The position numbers and the translations under genes were made by a program. Below the pieces are notes generated by a model, which worked only from the letters and a program-made list of their open reading frames with translations, made no database searches and was not told the DNA's origin. From Anaerolineae bacterium (lineage in GTDB: Bacteria > Chloroflexota > Anaerolineae > J102), in the NCBI GenBank assembly GCA_026985975.1, contig JALSPL010000544.1:1-6517 (forward strand): DNA of 6,517 bases, written 5' to 3'. Positions 1 through 5,646 of this stretch are shown here, one piece after another (position 1 is the stretch's first letter; each line of letters opens with the position of its first letter).

Positions 1-403
1 GGGATAACTTTTATCGATCATAAGATGCGATGGCCTTGCGGCGTCAGAGGGCAGGTATGGTGGATAAGTGGTCTATACCAATATAACAGCAAACCGATAG
101 CATGTCAAACGTCAGGGGGAGGAGGGTGCGCTTCAAAATGGGGGCGCGTTCTTGTATTTCTGGCCGACTCAAGTCGGACGCTTCAGGCCTGCGGTCAAAG
201 GAGGGCCTGCGCCCTCCAATTCTCGCGCCATCAGGTCGCTATGGAGCGCCCCGGCGAACAACGTCGAATTGGGCGGCGCAGGTCGTCTGTTGGCCGTAGG
301 TGTAAAAAATATCGAAGGGGCGTGACCAGGCAAAATCTGGCCGCGAAAAGTCCATGACAGGCTCTTATCTTCCACCAATGCAATTCTAACGCTTTTCTTA
401 GCA
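1..403. other. gene-free leading spacer with short hairpins
   Basis: I see no convincing gene here. The open frames on both strands give Arg/Gly/Ser-rich translations with no recognisable domain, no good ribosome-binding site and no hydrophobic-core pattern. What can be seen is structure: a perfect 7-bp stem with a CTGC loop at 200-217 (GGAGGGC/GCCCTCC), a short stem at 164-177 (CCGACT/AGTCGG), and a direct repeat of GGCCTGCG at 186-193 and 204-211. None is followed by a T-run on the plus strand. The stretch could be the leader of the gene at 464, a dispersed intergenic repeat, or eroded sequence. I cannot tell which from one copy. Confidence 0.5.
200..217. repeat. perfect 7-bp hairpin in leading spacer
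   Basis: GGAGGGC at 200-206 pairs perfectly with GCCCTCC at 211-217 across a CTGC tetraloop. On the minus strand the stem is followed only by TTTGACC, so it is at best a weak terminator in that direction. On the plus strand no U-tract follows. Its role is unknown. Confidence 0.45.
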
Positions 404-454
404 ATGATCGCTCATAATAAGAAAAACGCAATACAATTTTCAATCCCAACCAAC

Positions 455-459
455 AGGAG
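455..459 (+). promoter_or_regulatory. Shine-Dalgarno that fixes the start of the baeRF-type gene
   Basis: AGGAG lies 4 nt before the ATG at 464 and 7 nt before the second, adjacent ATG at 467. The in-frame ATG at 404 has no such site, and starting there would add a basic, non-conserved 20-residue leader. Translation therefore most likely starts at 464 or 467, with 467 at the better spacing. Confidence 0.75.
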
Positions 460-463
460 AAAA

Positions 464-1708
464 ATGATGACTGGCAGAATCATTCCCGAAGAAATGGCGT
501 TGAGTTTGATCGGAGATGATGAACGTGGTTATGATTTCATTACAGAAAAAGATATCCTGGCTCTAAAAACCTTTTCCTCCGACCAGGGCGTGCTGACGCT
601 TTACATGGATATACGCCCGGAACGATTACAAGATAATCCTCTGGGTCTTCGTTACAAAAATCTGATCTCCCCGGTACGCCCAGAAATCCATGATCGAAAC
701 GCATTGCTGTTATTTGATGCAGTCACCGCAGATATCGGCAGATTGCTGGAAAACACTTACAGTCGCTCCAGAGGTCGCGGACTCGCCATCTTTGCTGCGC
801 CGCAAAAATTTTCGCCCAAACGCGATCGAGCGGTGAGGTATGAAAAATTCCTGGTCTATCATCTGCCCGAAGCGCCCCAAGATATGCTGGCCTGGGGCGC
901 AACGCCCGCGCTCACCCCGCTGCTCATTCAACTGGATGAGCATGAGCCCACGGGCGTGGTGCTGACGGACCGCCGCCGCGCTCGCTTCTTCGTCTACTAC
1001 ATGGGCGAAGCGGCGGAATATGGCATCAGCGAAGTGGATGAAACGCCGCCCAAAACCAAGGCGCTGGGATGGGGAGCGCATAATCATGAGCAATGGCAGG
1101 AGGAGCAGTATCGCAAACATCTGCGCCATGTCGCGGCATTCACCGAAGCCATCGCCGACAAGGCGGGCTGGAAATGGCTGGTTTTGGCCGGCCCCGATGA
1201 GATTCCGGCTGAGTTGACGCGCTACCTGGCCAAACCGCTGAAGGACAAACTGCTGGACGCCATCACGTTGTCACTGAACGTCACTTACAACGATGTACGC
1301 GACAAAGTGGCGCCTTTGGTGCAGGAAGCTGAAGTCAGAGAGGAAGCGCAGATATTGAAAACCTTCATCGGCGAACTGGCGCGCGAAAGCGGACGAGCTG
1401 TGGCGGGCCTGGCCGACGCCACCCTGGCGGCGCAGCAGGCCCGCATCGACACCCTCATCTTCCCGCCCGATTTCATCCAACCCGGCTGGCAATGCCAATC
1501 ATGCGGCGGTTTGATAGCTGACCTTGCCGACACGCCGCCCGAGCAGTGCATTTACTGCGGCGGGCCTCTGAAGAAAATCCCAGACATCGTCACCGTAGCC
1601 GCCATGCAAACCCTGAACCTGGGCGGACACGTGGAGGTGGTGCGCGACAAAGAAAATCAATCCGTCATCAAAACCCACGGCGATATCGGCGCACTGCTGC
1701 GCTTCTGA
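464..1708 (+). CDS. baeRF-type eRF1-like release-factor-fold protein with C-terminal zinc-ribbon-like motif
   Basis: This 414-residue protein resembles the baeRF families, the bacterial and archaeal relatives of eukaryotic release factor eRF1 that also include the Vms1-like VLRF1 proteins. Proteins of this class are thought to act on ribosomes or peptidyl-tRNA in the cytoplasm, but most members are uncharacterised. An N-terminal segment contains a strand ending in YMDI (residues 47-50). A central RNase H-like domain includes GLAIF (106-110) and GVVLTDRRRARFF (164-176), typical of the family. The loop where eRF1 carries GGQ reads GWGAHNHEQ (202-210) and is followed by a charged helix, so canonical GGQ is absent. 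The C-terminal part resembles eRF1 domain 3 (L7Ae-like) with two CxxC pairs (C344/C347 and C362/C365) and the ending GDIGALLRF. The first part (481-840) is about 48% GC by hand count, clearly lower than the rest. The gene is monocistronic and convergent with the next one. The family call is fairly secure; the biochemical role is not. Peptidyl-tRNA hydrolysis and ribosome rescue are both possible. Confidence 0.7.
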   Translation: MMTGRIIPEEMALSLIGDDERGYDFITEKDILALKTFSSDQGVLTLYMDIRPERLQDNPLGLRYKNLISPVRPEIHDRNALLLFDAVTADIGRLLENTYSRSRGRGLAIFAAPQKFSPKRDRAVRYEKFLVYHLPEAPQDMLAWGATPALTPLLIQLDEHEPTGVVLTDRRRARFFVYYMGEAAEYGISEVDETPPKTKALGWGAHNHEQWQEEQYRKHLRHVAAFTEAIADKAGWKWLVLAGPDEIPAELTRYLAKPLKDKLLDAITLSLNVTYNDVRDKVAPLVQEAEVREEAQILKTFIGELARESGRAVAGLADATLAAQQARIDTLIFPPDFIQPGWQCQSCGGLIADLADTPPEQCIYCGGPLKKIPDIVTVAAMQTLNLGGHVEVVRDKENQSVIKTHGDIGALLRF

Positions 1709-1728
1709 CGCCGCCATCTTCCGCCATG

Positions 1729-1764
1729 ACAAGGCCGAGGGACGGACCCGCCTCTCGGCCTTGT
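1729..1764. terminator. hairpin between convergent genes, possible bidirectional terminator
   Basis: A perfect 11-bp inverted repeat, ACAAGGCCGAG (1729-1739) and CTCGGCCTTGT (1754-1764), encloses a 12-nt loop. It sits 20 bp after the stop of the forward gene and 24 bp beyond the stop of the reverse gene, as expected for a shared terminator. The downstream T-tract is poor in both directions (TTGTTTATC on the plus strand), so termination may be weak or need Rho. Confidence 0.6.
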
Positions 1765-1788
1765 TTATCGTTCAATCGCCGCCGAGAT

Positions 1789-3153
1789 TCATTCTCCGGC
1801 GGTCGTTTTCTCGGCGTCAGCCGCGGCGGTGGCATCCGATTCCGATTCAGCTTCCGAAGAAGCGACATCATCTTGCCCGCCGTCCTCATTCTCCCCACCG
1901 GCGCCCTCTGCATCCTCCTCCGATTCCGACAGGGTGAAAATGGCGGGCTCGATAGGCAGAATAGGCGTCACAACAGAGAGAATATCCTCATCCATCACAG
2001 GCTCCGGTTCCGCAGCGGCTTCCGCATCCATCACAGCCCGGGGCTCCGGCGGCGCTGACGCCTCCTCCCCTTCCAGCAAAAAAGGCTGCGCCGATTCAGC
2101 CTCCGGCTCCTGGGCGGAAAGCTGCAACGGACTGGAAGCGTCCAGCGTCAACGCCCGCCCATACACCTGGGCCAGCAGTCCCACCTGCTCCAGCGGCATC
2201 TGGCGGCGGAGAGGCGTTTCGCTCGCGGCCCAAAGCTCCTGCAAAGCAGGATAATCCCATTCGGCGGTAATCACGCCCTCGGCCTGGGCGCTGCCCAGCT
2301 CCGTCATCACGCCGGTAAAGCGGGGTGTGAAATCCAGCGGAGCGAAGATGGCGCTCTTGCCCATAAAAACCGGCTCATCGTCGCCTGCAAAGGGATCGGG
2401 ACCAACCAAAAAGCTCACCAGCCCATAAAGCTGATTCTCCTGACACCGGGCCAGGGCCCCCTGCCGGATTTTATGATAGACGGCCGGGCGTTTGGTGGCG
2501 GCGATGGTCAGCAGCATATCCGCGCCCTGATACGCAAGAACGCGGGCAGGTTCCGGGTAGAGCGCCTCATAGCCGAACATGACGCCGATCCGGCCTACAG
2601 GCGTCTCAATCGCCTGCCAGCCCTCGCCGGGCTGCGCCACATCCAGCGTCTCCGGATCCAGCGCCACCTGCGCCTGCTGCCCCAACAAACTGCCATCTGG
2701 ACCAAAAATGCAACAGGTGTTACGGATCGAGGCGCTTTTGACGTCATAACTATAAAGACTGCCTGCCACCAGCGTCATTTCATACTGTTTTGCCAGCTCC
2801 GAAAAAACGCTCACGTAGACGTCAAAAAGCGATTCGGGCATATCCGCAAGCGTCAAACGCAAAGTTTTTTGCAGATCAGCCCGCATAACATTGGCGGCGC
2901 CGCCCGCCAACATGCCCTTTAACCTGGGGAACAACCCCTTCTTGGGGGTGGCAGCCTCCTTTAACAACGCATTGCGCCAGCCTGGAAACATGGGAATGCC
3001 CACAGCCAGCCCGCTGAACTCCGGAAACACCGCCAGCTTGCCGCCTTTTGTTTTGGCAATCCGCAAAAAACGGTGATAGTAGGTCAGGAGTTCATCCAGT
3101 GATTTGGTGATAATGAGCTTATGTTGAACAACTGCTACGATTGGCTTATCCAT
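1789..3153 (-). CDS. nitrilase-superfamily (carbon-nitrogen hydrolase fold) protein, probable pseudoenzyme with acidic tail
   Basis: This 454-residue protein has the nitrilase fold over roughly residues 3-310. It begins with strand KPIVAVVQ, then LAVFPEFSG with the catalytic-type Glu (E45), later GPDGSLLG, a PGEGW segment, ETPVGRIGVMFGYEA and YPEPARVLAYQGAD. Active nitrilases and amidases use Glu-Lys-Cys. Here the Lys position is Gln (Q162, codon 2668-2670) and the nucleophile Cys position is Gly (G194, codon 2572-2574), with the usual following Tyr-Asp read as Tyr-Glu. Hydrolysis of amides or nitriles by the standard mechanism is therefore not expected. An insertion of about 60 residues follows the Glu strand. 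The last 107 residues or so form a low-complexity tail with about 32 acidic and only 2 basic residues. The ATG at 3153 is chosen because the first beta strand starts right after it; a longer frame to 3237 adds an unconserved leader. The ribosome-binding site is weak (GAAGGTG, about 14 nt upstream). A binding or scaffolding role is inference. Confidence 0.75.
   Translation of the reverse strand: MDKPIVAVVQHKLIITKSLDELLTYYHRFLRIAKTKGGKLAVFPEFSGLAVGIPMFPGWRNALLKEAATPKKGLFPRLKGMLAGGAANVMRADLQKTLRLTLADMPESLFDVYVSVFSELAKQYEMTLVAGSLYSYDVKSASIRNTCCIFGPDGSLLGQQAQVALDPETLDVAQPGEGWQAIETPVGRIGVMFGYEALYPEPARVLAYQGADMLLTIAATKRPAVYHKIRQGALARCQENQLYGLVSFLVGPDPFAGDDEPVFMGKSAIFAPLDFTPRFTGVMTELGSAQAEGVITAEWDYPALQELWAASETPLRRQMPLEQVGLLAQVYGRALTLDASSPLQLSAQEPEAESAQPFLLEGEEASAPPEPRAVMDAEAAAEPEPVMDEDILSVVTPILPIEPAIFTLSESEEDAEGAGGENEDGGQDDVASSEAESESDATAAADAEKTTAGE
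1792..2112 (-). other. segment encoding acidic low-complexity C-terminal tail of the nitrilase-fold protein
   Basis: The last 107 residues are rich in Glu, Asp, Ala, Ser and Pro with almost no Lys or Arg, and look intrinsically disordered. A short hydrophobic island (ILSVVTPILPIEPAIFTL, encoded at 1930-1983) interrupts the acidic sequence and could be a binding peptide. Nitrilase-fold proteins normally end soon after the fold, so this is an appended tail. Confidence 0.7.
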
Positions 3154-3223
3154 AAAAATACTATTTACACCTTCATTTAGTAGTATCTTGACAGTGAAAT
3201 TCTTGTACGCGGAGCAAAAAGTT

Positions 3224-3331
3224 ACACAGAGAACCACTGATGAAAATCAAGAGCTTCACAGAGGATTTTCAGAGATTTCTCTGTGGTTCTCTGGCAATCT
3301 CTGTGAAACGCTGTGTTCCTCTTTGGTTCTG
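3224..3331. repeat. CTCTGTG / CACAGAG dispersed-type repeat cluster
   Basis: CACAGAG or its reverse complement CTCTGTG recurs at 3225-3231, 3257-3263, 3279-3285 and 3299-3305, with degenerate copies (CGCTGTG, CTCTTTG) up to 3331. An 11-bp perfect inverted repeat pairs CAGAGAACCAC (3227-3237) with GTGGTTCTCTG (3283-3293), and an inner pair joins 3257-3263 with 3279-3285, so the block can fold as nested hairpins. The TCTCTGTGGTTCTCTG style is one I recall as an abundant intergenic repeat in several environmental bacterial genomes. That parallel is from memory. Confidence 0.65.
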
Positions 3332-3461
3332 GCTCGGCCAGGTTAGGAGGAATTCATGAAATGATCTGGAAAACACAGCCTTCATTGTAGCACAAAAAAG
3401 GAAAAATGAAACAAGTGCTCTTCCGCTTGCACAACCAGTCCACAGCCTTTCAAAAAGCAAT

Positions 3462-3491
3462 TTGGACAACTTTATCCCTATGTAATATAAT
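3462..3491 (+). promoter_or_regulatory. sigma70-type promoter of the exported-protein gene
   Basis: TTGGAC (3462-3467) and a perfect TATAAT (3486-3491) are separated by 18 nt. This predicts a transcript start near 3498 and a leader of about 130 nt. No other hexamer pair in the spacer is as good. Confidence 0.6.
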
Positions 3492-3618
3492 GATACGGCT
3501 GTTTGCAGTATTTTCGTTTGGGTTTAGTGATTTGTTAGCTGATAAGAGGCAAAAAATATAGGATTCAATCTCCCCACAATACACAACCACCTCATCCCCC
3601 ACTCTTTTACTTTTCTTA

Positions 3619-3624
3619 GGGAGG
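3619..3624 (+). promoter_or_regulatory. strong Shine-Dalgarno of the exported-protein gene
   Basis: GGGAGG lies 5 nt before the ATG at 3630 and 8 nt before the adjacent second ATG at 3633. As in the gene at 464, the start is a tandem ATGATG, and the second ATG has the better spacing. Confidence 0.75.
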
Positions 3625-3629
3625 TACTA

Positions 3630-5471
3630 ATGATGAAAACCCACACAACGTCAGTGTTCGGGCGTTATCGAAAAAATGCGGCGCTGATGACGCTTGCTTC
3701 AATTCTTGTCTTAGCCCTTATCCTGACGCTATCAGTCTATGGCGCCCAAGCCGCCACTGTCGATAACAGCAGCCAGGCCAGCCTGGGGCTGTTTCAGGCC
3801 AATGACGGCTGTATCGACGGTTATGTTTTCGGCGTCGTCAATGGCGGCGACTACGGTCTTTCAGGTTGGGACGTCCACACCCAACTGCAAGACGGCTCGG
3901 GATCTGTTTATGACACGACCACGGACGGCAACGGTTATTACAAATTCGATACGCTGCCTCCGGGCGTCTATAAAGTATGGATCGACATTCCTGCCGGCTG
4001 GGTGCTTTACAACGGCATGACCAATCCCGTGGAAAACGTCAATGTGGCCAGTGGCGCCTGTTCCACCGTGTTGTTCAAGGTGCAACAGGGAGGCACGCCC
4101 ACGCCCGGCACGCCCGAACCCGCCACCCGCGTCGATGGCTATGTTTACGAAGAGGACTGCGACGGCGTTCACGCTTATCCTGGCGCCCTCCTGGAACTCT
4201 GGTCCAGCAGCCTGCCCGACACCCTGGACAGCAAACTGCAGGATCGCAACAGCGACGCCAGCGGCTATTTCAACTTCCACATTCTGCCTGCCGACCTGGC
4301 GGACTACTTCCACCTGCTGCTGAAAGTTCCCAGCGACATGGAAGTCGTCAACACTATCGCCCCGGACGCCAAGGCCCATGTCATCGCACCCGATCACATT
4401 CGTTTCGATTTTCCCACCTTTGAGTCGCTTTCGGGCAACCAGTTCATTCTACGCAAGAAGGATCTGGTATGCGAAACGCCAACGCCAACGCCCACAGCCA
4501 CCATCACCCCCACGGCCACGCCCTTCAAGCTCTATCTGCCCATCATCATGACCCGCCCGCCCATGTGCGATGTCGGCTTCATCTACGTGAATGTATGGGG
4601 CCAGGATTACCACATCCCGCTGAAGACCGTCCCCTATGTTTACACCCTGGGCCCGCTGCCCTGGCAGTACCCCACCACCTTCTACCTGAAGGAATACACA
4701 GGCAATACCAAATGGACGCAGTACGATCCCTTCTGGACGAAACAGGTCGGCGGCTACGACTTCACCTTCCCCGGCGGCTACGCGGGCCAGGAGTTCACGC
4801 TATATGTGCAAACTGACTGTGGATTGGTGGCGATTATGACCAACGTGGATGACCCCCCCCCCACGCCGCCCCCCGCCACCACCCCCAACCCGCAATCCGG
4901 CTGGGTCACCCTGGAAGAGCAAAACTTTGATCACACATCGCTGACCAATGTCGAGCGCTTTGGCAACCCCACCTGGGGCGTCACCGCCTGTGAAGCGTCC
5001 AGCGATCCCAACAGCATCTGGCCCGCGGCCCGCGGCAGCGCCGCCGCCGAGCCCTGCGCCGATAATTACCCCAACAACGCCGATTCCTGGTTTGTGGCGG
5101 GGCCCTTCAACCTCTCCAACGCCACCCAAGCAGAAGTCACTTTCGATTATCTGCTTCAGACAGAAAAGAACAAGGATTGGCTGGGTTGGTACGCATCCGA
5201 TGACAACGTCAACTTCGTTGGCATTCGCGAGAGCGGCAACAGCAATGGCTGGCAATCACAGACGTTCGACCTGCAAAACTATGTCGGAAAATCCAAAGTT
5301 TGGTTCGCCTTCGTTTTCCGCAGCGACAGCCAGAACAACGACAAAGGCGTCTTCCTGGATAATCTCCGGATCCGAAAATACGTGAAACCCGCCATGCCGC
5401 GCCGACACCCCAGAGTCATGGCCCCGGATAGCGACAGCGCCCTGCTGCCAGACGTCATCATTCGCAAGTAA
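3630..5471 (+). CDS. exported multidomain beta-rich protein: two SdrD-B/Cna-B-like domains, an unknown domain, C-terminal MAM-like domain
   Basis: This 613-residue protein has a Sec signal peptide: basic n-region with RYRK, hydrophobic core over about residues 18-36, and probable cleavage after GAQA (residue 41). Domain 1 (about 61-150) and domain 2 (about 168-276) look like the Cna-B/SdrD-B or carboxypeptidase-regulatory-like fold. Domain 1 shows the hallmark TTTDGNGYYKF followed by LPPGVYKV. A Thr-Pro linker (283-298) leads into LYLPIIM (301-307). Domain 3 (about 311-400) is beta-rich and unrecognised. After a second proline-rich linker (about 408-421), domain 4 (about 424-584) resembles the MAM or choice-of-anchor modules of M6-type secreted peptidases, ending in KGVFLDNLRIRK. 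The eight cysteines fall two per domain (C61/C144, C177/C281, C313/C397, C454/C476), suggesting four disulfides. No catalytic motif, C-terminal transmembrane helix or LPxTG signal is seen. An adhesive or carbohydrate-binding surface role is inference. Promoter and terminator frame it as a single-gene unit. Confidence 0.75.
   Translation: MMKTHTTSVFGRYRKNAALMTLASILVLALILTLSVYGAQAATVDNSSQASLGLFQANDGCIDGYVFGVVNGGDYGLSGWDVHTQLQDGSGSVYDTTTDGNGYYKFDTLPPGVYKVWIDIPAGWVLYNGMTNPVENVNVASGACSTVLFKVQQGGTPTPGTPEPATRVDGYVYEEDCDGVHAYPGALLELWSSSLPDTLDSKLQDRNSDASGYFNFHILPADLADYFHLLLKVPSDMEVVNTIAPDAKAHVIAPDHIRFDFPTFESLSGNQFILRKKDLVCETPTPTPTATITPTATPFKLYLPIIMTRPPMCDVGFIYVNVWGQDYHIPLKTVPYVYTLGPLPWQYPTTFYLKEYTGNTKWTQYDPFWTKQVGGYDFTFPGGYAGQEFTLYVQTDCGLVAIMTNVDDPPPTPPPATTPNPQSGWVTLEEQNFDHTSLTNVERFGNPTWGVTACEASSDPNSIWPAARGSAAAEPCADNYPNNADSWFVAGPFNLSNATQAEVTFDYLLQTEKNKDWLGWYASDDNVNFVGIRESGNSNGWQSQTFDLQNYVGKSKVWFAFVFRSDSQNNDKGVFLDNLRIRKYVKPAMPRRHPRVMAPDSDSALLPDVIIRK
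4853..4862 (+). repeat. C10 homopolymer inside the second proline linker codons
   Basis: Ten consecutive C residues encode part of an Asp-Pro-Pro-Pro linker, followed closely by a C6 run. As read, the frame is intact. Losing one C would bring a TGA at 4942 into frame, and gaining one would bring a TGA at 4928 into frame. Either slip would remove the whole C-terminal domain. Confidence 0.7.
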
Positions 5472-5494
5472 ACATCTCCTCTCAAGCAGACGAC

Positions 5495-5528
5495 AGAGGC
5501 GGCGAATTTTCGTCGCCTCTTCTTTTTT
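5495..5528 (+). terminator. strong intrinsic terminator after the exported-protein gene
   Basis: An 11-bp GC-rich stem, AGAGGCGGCGA (5495-5505) with TCGTCGCCTCT (5510-5520) and one G-U pair, closes an ATTT loop. TCTTTTTT follows directly. It starts 24 bp after the TAA stop and isolates the aldolase gene from upstream transcription. Confidence 0.92.
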
Positions 5529-5543
5529 GCCTGCCGCTCCGAT

Positions 5544-5573
5544 TTTTCAGCCAGGACAAACTCCTGCTATACT
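5544..5573 (+). promoter_or_regulatory. extended -10 promoter of the aldolase gene
   Basis: TGCTATACT (5565-5573) is an extended -10 element with a 5/6 hexamer. A weak -35 (TTTTCA, 5544-5549) lies 18 nt upstream. The predicted start is near 5580, leaving a leader of about 67 nt before the ATG at 5647. The position just after a terminator and before a gene supports it. Confidence 0.5.
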
Positions 5574-5646
5574 TTTCTCCACACGCATCATCACTCCATC
5601 GGCACGGCCTCCGCTCCCCCTCCATTCACATTCCCCGAGCCCGACA

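Larger units (their letters stand above)
3154..3629. other. long divergent spacer with repeats and a promoter
   Basis: The spacer separates the reverse nitrilase-fold gene from the forward exported-protein gene. It is AT-richer than its flanks. It holds a CTCTGTG/CACAGAG repeat cluster (3224-3331), a sigma70-like promoter for the forward gene (3462-3491), and a pyrimidine-rich leader ending in a strong Shine-Dalgarno. I found no convincing promoter for the reverse gene and no credible small gene; the short reverse-strand frames here have no plausible start region or domain. Confidence 0.6.

Noticed and set aside
25..357. Open frame of 110 codons at the left end
   Set aside because: Arg/Gly/Ser/Cys-rich translation with no domain-like pattern and no ribosome-binding site; it looks like chance in GC-rich DNA.
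413..437. CATAAT and TACAAT as -10 boxes for the baeRF-type gene
   Set aside because: Neither has a recognisable -35 hexamer at 16-18 nt spacing, so I do not call a promoter.
404..463. Upstream ATG extending the baeRF-type protein by 20 residues
   Set aside because: No Shine-Dalgarno before 404, while AGGAG sits correctly before 464/467; the added residues are basic and AT-rich, like leader sequence.
1546..2058. Forward open frame of 170 codons across the convergent gene ends
   Set aside because: Arg/Ser-rich shadow of the two real genes that runs through the inter-gene hairpin; no family resemblance.
3188..3193. Perfect TTGACA on the plus strand
   Set aside because: No -10 hexamer lies 16-18 nt downstream (the region reads GCGGAGCAAA), so it is probably chance.
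3154..3237. Longer start for the nitrilase-fold protein
   Set aside because: The 28 extra residues overlap the repeat cluster and precede the first beta strand; they resemble translated spacer.
3224..3331. CRISPR array
   Set aside because: The repeats are heptamers in both orientations with irregular spacing, not direct repeats of 24-40 nt with even spacers.
3861..4397. Reverse open frame of 178 codons inside the exported-protein gene
   Set aside because: Antisense shadow; the forward frame has a signal peptide, ribosome-binding site, recognisable domains and terminator.
5527..5646. Upstream ATG for the aldolase
   Set aside because: It overlaps the upstream terminator and lies before the predicted promoter; the extra residues are Pro/Ser-rich and not part of the family.
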